Under the pieces are notes generated by a model, which saw only the letters and a program-made list of their open reading frames with translations, was not told the DNA's origin and made no database searches. Below, in pieces: positions 15,318-21,579 of a stretch of DNA of 21,579 nucleotides; position 1 is the stretch's first letter, and the number at the start of each line of letters is the position of its first letter. Origin of the DNA: Rhodospirillaceae bacterium (lineage in GTDB: Bacteria; Pseudomonadota; Alphaproteobacteria; Dongiales; Dongiaceae); the NCBI GenBank assembly GCA_016794075.1, contig JAEUKU010000026.1, positions 1-21,579 on the forward strand, read 5' to 3'. The translations under genes were made by a program, and so were the position numbers.

Positions 15318-16271
15318 ATGAATCACCGCAGCCATCCCGACCGCCAACCCGATTTGCTCGGCCGGCTCACAGCCCTGCGCGGCCAGATGAAGCCGACCCC
15401 TTGCGCCGTCGTGCATCCCTGCGATGTTGAATCCGTCTCGGGTGCGCATCAGGCGTCGCAGGCGGGGCTGATCGATCCGGTCCTGGTCGGCCCGCAGCTG
15501 AAGATCGCGCGCGCTTTGGATCAGGCGGGCATCGCCGCCGGCGCCATGCGCATCGTCGCCACCGAGCACAGCCACGCCGCGGCGGACAAGGCGGTGGCGA
15601 TGGCGCGCGCGGGCGAGGTCGCCGCGCTGATGAAGGGCAGTCTGCACACCGACGAGCTGATGGGCGCCGCCATTGCCGCCGAGGGGCTGCGCACGGCGCG
15701 GCGGATGAGCCACGTCTTCGTCATGGACGTGCCGGCCTATGACCGCCTGCTGCTGATCACCGACGCGGCGATCAACATCGACCCCGATCTCGACTGCAAG
15801 TCCGACATTGTGCGCAACGCCATCGACCTCGCCCACGCGCTCGGCGTGCGAGTGCCGCGGGTCGCCATCCTCTCCGCCGTGGAGACGGTGAGCGCGCGCA
15901 TCCCTTCGACCATCGACGCGGCGGCGCTCTGCAAGATGGCCGATCGCGGGCAGATCACCGGCGGCATCCTCGACGGGCCGCTCGCCTTCGACAACGCCAT
16001 CAGCGTCGAGGCGGCGCAGCAGAAGGGCATCGTCTCCCAGGTGGCCGGCCGCGCCGACATCCTTATCGTGCCCGATCTCGAAGCCGGCAACATGCTGGCC
16101 AAGCAGCTCAGCTATTTCGGCGGCGCCGACAGCGCCGGCATCGTCATGGGCGCCCGCTGCCCCATCGCACTCACCAGCCGGGCGGATTCGATCGAGGCCC
16201 GGCTGGCCTCGGCGGCGCTGCTGGGGCTGGTGGCGGCGGCGCGCGGCGCGGCGGCGCCGATCTCGACCTAG
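15318..16271 (+). CDS. Phosphate acetyl/butyryltransferase family protein, stand-alone
   Basis: The 317-residue product belongs to the PTA/PTB family (PF01515 type), which exchanges CoA and phosphate on short acyl groups. Supporting stretches are GLIDPVLVGP, AVAMARAGEVAALMKGSLHT, VFVMDVPAYDRLLLITDAAI, AILSAVETVSARIPSTIDAA and ADILIVPDLEAGNMLAKQLS. Many alphaproteobacterial relatives carry an N-terminal MaoC-like hydratase domain; this one lacks it. No acetate or butyrate kinase gene is adjacent. AAGGGG lies 9 nt ahead of the ATG. The gene follows hpnM by 84 bp but has its own promoter candidate. It converges on hpnN with an 8-bp gap and no visible terminator. Its link to hopanoids, if any, is unknown, and the acyl chain used cannot be told from the sequence. 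Confidence 0.85.
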   Translation: MNHRSHPDRQPDLLGRLTALRGQMKPTPCAVVHPCDVESVSGAHQASQAGLIDPVLVGPQLKIARALDQAGIAAGAMRIVATEHSHAAADKAVAMARAGEVAALMKGSLHTDELMGAAIAAEGLRTARRMSHVFVMDVPAYDRLLLITDAAINIDPDLDCKSDIVRNAIDLAHALGVRVPRVAILSAVETVSARIPSTIDAAALCKMADRGQITGGILDGPLAFDNAISVEAAQQKGIVSQVAGRADILIVPDLEAGNMLAKQLSYFGGADSAGIVMGARCPIALTSRADSIEARLASAALLGLVAAARGAAAPIST

Positions 16272-16279
16272 CGGATCCC

Positions 16280-18850
16280 TTAGGAGGCCTTGCCCGGCAC
16301 CGGACCGAGCAGGGCCGGCATCAGGGTGAAGATGCTGAGCAGGGTCGCCGCCATGCCGGTCATCAGCACGATGCCCATGCCGGCGGTGCCGGGATGGCTC
16401 GACAAGGCGAGGCTGGCGAAGGTGGAGCCGGTGGTGAGGCCGCTGAACAGCACGGCGCGGGCGGTGCTGGTCTCCAGCGGATGCGGGATGCCGTTGCGCC
16501 AGTTGACCACGAAATAGATGTTGAAGGCGACGCCGATGCCGAGCAGCAGCGGCAAGGCGATGATGTTGGCGAAGTTGAGTTGCAGCCCGATCGCCCAGCA
16601 GACGATGGCGGTGACCAGCGCCGCCGCCACCAGCGGCAGCAGCACCATCACCACGTCGACCACCCGCCGCAACACCAGGATCAGCAGCACCGCCATGCTG
16701 GCCATCGCCAGGATCGTGGCGATGCGGAACGCCTTTGCGACGGCGGCACCCGCTTCGTAAATCTGGACGGCGGAGCCATTGGCCTGCGGCGCCACCGCGC
16801 GGACCGCGGTGACGAAGCGCTCCAGCACCGCGTTGTCGTTGCTGTCGCCGGCGGGGATCACCAGCAGCCGGGCGCTGCCGTCGGCGGCAATCCAGTCGCG
16901 GCGGATATCCTCGGGCAGGGTGTCGACGGTGAGCGGGCCGGCGGCGAGCGCGGTCTTAAGCGCGTTCAGGCGCGGCTCCAGCGTCGAGAGCAGGACGTAG
17001 TCGAGCGTCTGCAGAACCGCATCGTCGGACTCCGCCGCCTGGTCGAGCAGGCGCGCCAGCTGCTGGGCGATGTCGGAAGAGGCGACCGCCTCGCGCAGCT
17101 TGGCCGCGCAGTTGCGCAGGGCGGCGCGGATCTCGTCGGACGTCGGCGCCGCCGCCGGCTCGGCGAATTCCAGGCTCAGTCCCACCAGGTCGTTGAGGTC
17201 CTGGATGATGGCGAGCTTGGCCTCCTGGTCCTTGGGCACGAAGGTGGCGGCGCTCAGCACGGCATGGACTTCCGGCAGCTGCTTGATGCGCTCGGCCAGC
17301 GCCTGCGCCTCGTCGATATCCGGCGCCAGGATCTCGATGTTATAGGGTGTGCGCAGGGGATCGCGCATCAGGTCGACCATGGTGGCGACCGATTCCACCT
17401 TGGCATCCTTCAGATGCAGCGGGTTGAAATCGAATCTGAGGCCGAGCCCGGCCAGCATTCCGGCGACGGCCACGATCGCCCAGATCGCCAGCACCAGCCA
17501 CCGGCGGCGCAGCAGGAAATCGTCGACGGGACGCGCCCAGGCGAAGCCCATGTCCTCGGCCCTGGCGCGGGTGCGGAACAGCTGCAGCAGCGCGGGGAGC
17601 AGAGTGAAGTTCAGCACGATGGTGATGATCATGCCCGCCCCGGCGATCCAGCCAAGGTCGGAGACGCCGCGATAATCGGTCGGCGTGAACGAAAGGAAGC
17701 CGGCGGCGATGGCGATGGCGGCGAGGGTCAGCGGCCGCGCCATGAAGCGCCCGGTGCGCGGCAGGGCGCCGGAATCGTCGGCCTCGAACCGCTCCTGCCC
17801 ATAACGCACGCCGAACTGGATCGAGAAATCGATCGACAGGCCGATGAACATCACGGCGAAAGCGATGGACACCAGGTTGAGTGTGCCGATGGCCAGCGCG
17901 GCGAAGCCGAAGGTCAGCACCAGCCCGATGATGAGCGTGATGAAGCAGGCTGCGATCAGCTTGAACGAGCGCAAGGCGGCGAAGAGCAGCGCCAGCACGA
18001 CCAGGACCGAGGCGATCAGCGCCCAGCCCATGCCCTCGGCCACGGTGCCGAACTCCTCGTCGTTGAGCGCCACCTGGCCGGTCAGGCGCATGGTGACGCC
18101 GCGCTCCGGCGTCAGCTCCAGCTCGCGCGCCATCTCGCGCACGGCGGCGCTGGCCTTGGCGCCCGGCTGCAGTGCCTGGAAGTCGCGCTTGGGCTGGGCC
18201 AGGATGAGCTTCCGCAACTCGCGCGGCTGCACCGGCGTGTCGATCATCAGCTCGCGCCAGGAAAGCGGCGATGCGTTGCCCGACAGCGCGTTGGTCATCG
18301 CCGAGGCGATGGCCGACAGCGGCCGCTCGAGCGAGGCGAAATCGGTCGCCTTGCGCGCGACGCCTTCCATGGCGAGCGCGAGCACGTCGAACAGCCCGCG
18401 CAGGGAGGGGTCGGCGGCGAGGCTGGCGATGAAGGGCTGGGCGCGGATGACGGAGCGCGAGATCTGCTCGAGGTCTTTGGTTGGTAGCAACAGCATGCCG
18501 TAGCGGTCGTAGAAGGGACCGCCGTCGCCGCGCCGCACGGTGTCGAAGAGGTCCGTGCGCTCCGCCATCCGGGCGAACAGCTTCGCGGCGGCATCCTCCG
18601 CCAGATCGGCGTTGCGGCCGTCGATCACCACCACCAGCAGGCCGCTGTTCTGCGGGAAGGCCGCGTTGATGCGCAGCATCTCCTGCTTCCAGGGCAGGCT
18701 GGGCGCGATCATGTTGGCGGTGTTGGTGTCCATGGTGAGGTTGCGCGCGGCATAGAAGCCGGCGGCCACGGTCAGCGCCAAGGCGAGGGCGATCACCAGC
18801 TTGGCGTTGGCGATGGCCCGCGCCACCAGGTGTTCGACGAAGCGTTCCAT
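16280..18850 (-). CDS. hpnN: Hopanoid transporter HpnN (RND/MMPL superfamily)
   Basis: The 856-residue product is an inner-membrane RND-type protein with two repeats. Each has a leading membrane helix (about 17-34 and 450-469), a large periplasmic domain, and a cluster of five membrane helices (about 275-425 and 695-850). FAVMFIGLSIDFSIQFGVRY (331-350) and LPLLLGIGVAFNIYFVVNWR are matching helix-4-type motifs in the two halves; the first has the Asp of the RND family and the second has Asn instead. HpnN is required for moving hopanoids to the outer membrane in studied alphaproteobacteria. It is the last gene of a leftward unit copC-copD-hpnN, 7 bp after copD, an association that is not standard. 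Its length is normal and no damage is seen. Confidence 0.93.
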   Translation of the reverse strand: MERFVEHLVARAIANAKLVIALALALTVAAGFYAARNLTMDTNTANMIAPSLPWKQEMLRINAAFPQNSGLLVVVIDGRNADLAEDAAAKLFARMAERTDLFDTVRRGDGGPFYDRYGMLLLPTKDLEQISRSVIRAQPFIASLAADPSLRGLFDVLALAMEGVARKATDFASLERPLSAIASAMTNALSGNASPLSWRELMIDTPVQPRELRKLILAQPKRDFQALQPGAKASAAVREMARELELTPERGVTMRLTGQVALNDEEFGTVAEGMGWALIASVLVVLALLFAALRSFKLIAACFITLIIGLVLTFGFAALAIGTLNLVSIAFAVMFIGLSIDFSIQFGVRYGQERFEADDSGALPRTGRFMARPLTLAAIAIAAGFLSFTPTDYRGVSDLGWIAGAGMIITIVLNFTLLPALLQLFRTRARAEDMGFAWARPVDDFLLRRRWLVLAIWAIVAVAGMLAGLGLRFDFNPLHLKDAKVESVATMVDLMRDPLRTPYNIEILAPDIDEAQALAERIKQLPEVHAVLSAATFVPKDQEAKLAIIQDLNDLVGLSLEFAEPAAAPTSDEIRAALRNCAAKLREAVASSDIAQQLARLLDQAAESDDAVLQTLDYVLLSTLEPRLNALKTALAAGPLTVDTLPEDIRRDWIAADGSARLLVIPAGDSNDNAVLERFVTAVRAVAPQANGSAVQIYEAGAAVAKAFRIATILAMASMAVLLILVLRRVVDVVMVLLPLVAAALVTAIVCWAIGLQLNFANIIALPLLLGIGVAFNIYFVVNWRNGIPHPLETSTARAVLFSGLTTGSTFASLALSSHPGTAGMGIVLMTGMAATLLSIFTLMPALLGPVPGKAS

Positions 18851-18857
18851 CGGTTCT

Positions 18858-20507
18858 CTAGATCTCGCGATACAGCAGAAGGGTCAGCGCGGTCAGTGAA
18901 AAGAAGACCGGCCACAGCCATCCGGCGATGACGCGGCCAGGGCCATCCTCCAGCCGCAGTTCCAGCCAGCGCGTCCAGCCCGACCAGATGGCGAACACCG
19001 CCAGCGGCATGTGGGTCATTTCCAGCAGCAGCAATTCCTTGACGTTGGCGATGCTGTGCGAATGGGTCAAGAGCATCATGCCGCCGAGCGCGCAGAGCAG
19101 GGGGAACACGTATTTCGCCCGGTCGTTGCGCAGGACCTTGTTGCGCACGCTCCATTCGAAGCCGGCGAAGGCGGTCATCAACACCATGAAGGCCTTGTGC
19201 TGGATGAATTCCGGGTCGCGCAGGCTTTCGGCGAGGGTGAGCGAGCCGGTCGGCCAGCTTTCCGCCTCCGAGCGTAGGAACAAGACTCCCGCCAAGACGA
19301 TCAGCAGCAGCGGCCAGTGTCGCGCCCAGGGCGCCCTGCCGGTCTTCTCCAGCAGCACCAGGATCGACATGAGGAGCACGATGGCGCCGGAGACGTGGTG
19401 GTTGTATTCCGACCAGGCGATGTCCTCGGCATTGCGCGGCAGCGGCGTGCCGGAACCGGGCACATAGGCCTGCAGGCTCGCCGGCTTGTCCTGCACAGCC
19501 CCTTCGGTCAGTTCCTTCTGCTCCTGGTAGAAAGCGAGGCTGGCGCGGTCCGGGCTGGTCAGGCTGGGCCATTCCGGCGCCAGCCGCTCCAGGATCTCGG
19601 TCAGGCTGGCGCGATCCTCGGTCAGGTCGATGGCCGGCGGCAGCGAGGTCATCGAGGCGGCGACGAAGAAGATGGTGATGCCGACACCCAGTTCCACTTC
19701 GGCGAAGCGCCGCAGGCGGAGCACCGAGCCGTGCGGATGACCTGCGAGGCTTCGCACGACCAGGAAGTTGCACAGGCCGAGGAACAGCAGGCCGAGGAAC
19801 AGCGTGATCTTGGTCCCTAGCATCATGCCATAAGCGGTGCCGTACATCGCCTCGGTGCTACCCACGTAGTGGACGAGCATGCCGATGCCCGAAAAGGTGA
19901 TCGCCGCCACCGAGAGCATCGACATCAGCGAATAGCGCGCGCCCACCGCGCGGCGCAGCTCGCCGCCCGGCAGCAGGCGCATGGCGGCGAGGAAACTGGG
20001 CAGACCGCCGATCCACACCGCCGCGCCCAGATGATGCAGGGCGGTAATGCCGATGAGCAGGGCGCGGTCGTCGACCCGCGCCATGGCGTGGCTGATGGCC
20101 ACGCCGGCGGCGAGCTCGACCAGGCCCAGCGCCACCAGGAGCGGCGCCGACAATTGACTGCGGTAGAGCAGCACCAGGAGCAGGGCGACCGCCCCAAGCC
20201 GCACCAGCTGCGCCGTGGCGAAATCGCCGCCGAACGCGGTGGCGAGCGGAATTCCGGCGGTGCCGGCCAGGATGGTGACGTGCATCGCCAGCAGCACGGC
20301 CACGGTGATCAGCAACGCCCAGGCGAAGCGCCGGGTCCACAGACGCGCGCGGGCGGCCACCGCCGCCGCGTCATGCCCGCCATCCGACAAGGGGAGCGCG
20401 ATGAGCGCGAGGAAGGCGACGCCGCCGAGCGTCAGGCATTGCGCGGTGCGCACCACGCCCGAGAGCAGCACGCTGGCGAAGCCGAAAATGTCGAGCAGCA
20501 GATCCAT
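18858..20507 (-). CDS. copD: CopD-family copper resistance/uptake membrane protein, long form
   Basis: The 549-residue polytopic protein has an N-terminal half like CopD, including ISHAMARVDDRALLIGITAL and LHHLGAAVWIGGLPSFLAAM (158-176). It continues with a second membrane half (about 370-549) after an extramembrane stretch (290-365). The second half holds conserved-looking histidines in EYNHHVSG (368-374), IQHKAF, LLTHSHSIANVKE (479-491) and EMTHMPLA (496-503). CopD works with periplasmic CopC in copper movement across the inner membrane. The C-terminal half makes this much longer than the roughly 300-residue CopD; it matches a long CopD form that I recall from other proteobacteria, not checked. 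It lies 9 bp after copC and 7 bp before hpnN, so all three are probably one transcript. Confidence 0.82.
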   Translation of the reverse strand: MDLLLDIFGFASVLLSGVVRTAQCLTLGGVAFLALIALPLSDGGHDAAAVAARARLWTRRFAWALLITVAVLLAMHVTILAGTAGIPLATAFGGDFATAQLVRLGAVALLLVLLYRSQLSAPLLVALGLVELAAGVAISHAMARVDDRALLIGITALHHLGAAVWIGGLPSFLAAMRLLPGGELRRAVGARYSLMSMLSVAAITFSGIGMLVHYVGSTEAMYGTAYGMMLGTKITLFLGLLFLGLCNFLVVRSLAGHPHGSVLRLRRFAEVELGVGITIFFVAASMTSLPPAIDLTEDRASLTEILERLAPEWPSLTSPDRASLAFYQEQKELTEGAVQDKPASLQAYVPGSGTPLPRNAEDIAWSEYNHHVSGAIVLLMSILVLLEKTGRAPWARHWPLLLIVLAGVLFLRSEAESWPTGSLTLAESLRDPEFIQHKAFMVLMTAFAGFEWSVRNKVLRNDRAKYVFPLLCALGGMMLLTHSHSIANVKELLLLEMTHMPLAVFAIWSGWTRWLELRLEDGPGRVIAGWLWPVFFSLTALTLLLYREI

Positions 20508-20516
20508 GGCGGCGGT

Positions 20517-20885
20517 TTACTCGCCGACGGTGAAGGGGATGTCGCCGCGGGTGATGTGCCCGTCGACCGCCAGCACCTGCCAGCGCAACGTATAGGCGCC
20601 GGGGGGCAGCGCCGGAACCTGCGCCATCAGCACGGTGGGTTCGCCGCCCTCGGCGATCGGCACGTCGCTGCGCGTCCCATCTGGCGCGGTCAGCTGCAGG
20701 CGCGAGCGCTCCTTGTCGATGCGCGAATTGAACTCGAGGCGGATGTCGAGCGGCCCGGCGGCGACCTCCTGGTCGAGCGCGGGCTGCGCCTTCACCACGA
20801 CCGCATGGGCCAGCGCCGGGACGGGCAGCGCCGCAGCCGTCCCCAGCAGCAGCGAAGCAGCAAGATTCCGTAACATTTTCCGCAT
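20517..20885 (-). CDS. copC: Periplasmic copper-binding protein CopC
   Basis: The 122-residue product has a signal peptide ending ALA (residue 26), so the mature protein begins with His27. This N-terminal His together with Asp108 and His110 in VDGHITRG forms the usual Cu(II) site of CopC. The body is a small beta-sandwich with EFNSRIDKERSRLQL and PPGAYTLRWQVLAVDGH. The ATG at 20885 is chosen because it gives a clean signal peptide and GGGAG lies 11 nt ahead; the frame is open 35 codons further upstream, but that part is not signal-like. It is the first gene of the leftward copC-copD-hpnN unit. No methionine-rich Cu(I) site is seen. Confidence 0.9.
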   Translation of the reverse strand: MRKMLRNLAASLLLGTAAALPVPALAHAVVVKAQPALDQEVAAGPLDIRLEFNSRIDKERSRLQLTAPDGTRSDVPIAEGGEPTVLMAQVPALPPGAYTLRWQVLAVDGHITRGDIPFTVGE

Positions 20886-20917
20886 GTTGGCTGTAGCTCC
20901 CGGCGCCCCCGGAAGCG

Positions 20918-20945
20918 TCATAGCAGAGCTTGCGGCGGTTGTCAT
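20918..20945 (-). promoter_or_regulatory. Candidate promoter for copC-copD-hpnN
   Basis: On the minus strand, ATGACA (20940-20945) and CTATGA (20918-20923) are separated by 16 bp. The first matches five of six -35 bases and the second fits the alphaproteobacterial CTATAT-like -10. The expected transcript start is about 25 nt ahead of the copC ATG. No copper-regulator palindrome (CueR or CsoR type) was recognised nearby. Confidence 0.4.
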
Positions 20946-21025
20946 CGCGGGTGGGGGCGCGTTTGACTTGATCGCCGGGTTCCGGCACATCCTGCCGCTC
21001 CTCCCAGGCGGACTCGGGGCATCAC

Positions 21026-21579
21026 TTGACGCGGCTCAATCTGGTCACCGGCGGCAGCGGCTTCATCGGCCGACATTTGGTGGATGCGCTGCTGGCGCAA
21101 GGCGAGCGGGTGCGGGTGCTCGATCTGCGGCCGATCGCGCCGCTACCGGAGTGTGTCGAACTCGCCCTCGGCTCGATCACCGACGCCGCCCATGTCGGCC
21201 GTGCCGTCGCGGGCTGCGCGCGGGTCTTCCACCTCGCCGCCAATCCCAACCTGTGGGCGCCGGACCCGAAGAGCTTCGACGCCGTCAATCACCAGGGCAC
21301 CCGCCGCGTGCTGGAGGCGGCGCAGAAGGCGGGCGTCGAACGCTTCGTCTATACCTCCACCGAGTCCATCCTGAAAAGCTACCGCGCGCCGAAGACGTCG
21401 CAGCGGGCGCTGATCGACGAGAGCGTGGTGCTGACCCTTGACGACATGCCGGGGCCCTATTGCCGCTCCAAATACCTGGCGGAGCAGGCGGCACGCGAGG
21501 CGGCGGCTGCAGGGTTGCCGGTCGTCATCGTCAACCCGACCATGCCGATCGGCCCCGGCGATGAATTGCTGACCCCGCC
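21026..21579 (+). CDS. hpnA: Hopanoid-associated sugar epimerase HpnA, N-terminal part (cut by window edge)
   Basis: About 184 codons are present and the gene runs off the right edge. It is an extended short-chain dehydrogenase/epimerase with the NAD-binding motif VTGGSGFIGRHLVDALL, then VFHLAANPNLWAPDP, YTSTES, and the catalytic pair in PYCRSKYLAE (YxxxK). NPTMPIGPGDELLTP is close to the HpnA pattern. HpnA is a hopanoid-associated epimerase/reductase thought to act on sugar-type head groups. The TTG at 21026 is the only plausible start: the frame is closed by a TGA at 20969 and no ATG or GTG lies between. A GGGG run sits about 6-10 nt ahead. It is divergent from copC, with a 140-bp shared upstream region in which TTGACT (20963-20968) is the only -35-like box seen. 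Confidence 0.88.
   Translation, partial: MTRLNLVTGGSGFIGRHLVDALLAQGERVRVLDLRPIAPLPECVELALGSITDAAHVGRAVAGCARVFHLAANPNLWAPDPKSFDAVNHQGTRRVLEAAQKAGVERFVYTSTESILKSYRAPKTSQRALIDESVVLTLDDMPGPYCRSKYLAEQAAREAAAAGLPVVIVNPTMPIGPGDELLTP

Noticed and set aside
16394..18487. 697-codon open frame antisense to hpnN
   Set aside because: Highly polar, low-complexity translation opposite the membrane helices of HpnN; no recognisable domain.
20886..20990. 35-codon N-terminal extension of copC
   Set aside because: It would bury the signal peptide; the ATG at 20885 gives a proper signal and a His-first mature protein.
20635..21441. 268-codon plus-strand frame across copC, the gap and hpnA
   Set aside because: It crosses a real gene on the opposite strand and runs in a different frame from hpnA, which has clear SDR motifs.

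Overview
The window is about 21.6 kb of GC-rich DNA with dense, short-spaced genes. It looks like an alphaproteobacterial chromosome, probably of Rhodospirillales type. The reasons are the protein sequences, two histidine kinases with PleC/DivJ-like phosphoacceptor domains, frequent GTG/TTG starts with 4-bp stop/start overlaps, and a dispersed-type palindromic element (CCCGGGCTTGACCCGGG and similar arms). The assignment rests on reading the sequence, not on a search.

Left part (1-7300). The trpG and trpD genes of tryptophan synthesis run leftward and overlap by 4 bp; trpD is cut by the window edge. Divergent from them are a membrane protein that reads as a catalytically dead P-type ATPase relative, then a membrane-anchored divergent polysaccharide deacetylase (YibQ/DUF610 type). 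Converging on these are two leftward histidine kinases: a large sensor kinase with a periplasmic domain, and a smaller one whose ATP-binding motifs are eroded. No response regulator is present.

Centre and right (7400-21579): a hopanoid lipid gene cluster arranged in short back-to-back units. These are shc-hpnG (+), ispH-hpnH (-), dxs-hpnM (+), a stand-alone phosphate acetyl/butyryltransferase-like gene (+), copC-copD-hpnN (-) and hpnA (+, cut by the right edge). Dxs and IspH are the first and last enzymes of the MEP pathway and supply C5 units. Shc cyclises squalene to the hopane skeleton. HpnH adds adenosine to diploptene and HpnG removes adenine, building the extended C35 side chain. HpnA is a hopanoid-associated sugar epimerase/reductase. 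HpnM and HpnN are the periplasmic and inner-membrane parts of hopanoid trafficking. Squalene synthesis genes (hpnCDE) are not in the window and may lie to the right of hpnA.

The points most worth a second look are the dead P-type ATPase upstream of the deacetylase, an 83-bp palindromic element inserted in frame inside hpnG, the copper genes copC-copD in one apparent operon with hpnN, and the eroded kinase paired with a normal one beside shc. I saw no tRNA, rRNA, CRISPR array, insertion sequence or phage gene. The rest of the window is ordinary core metabolism.
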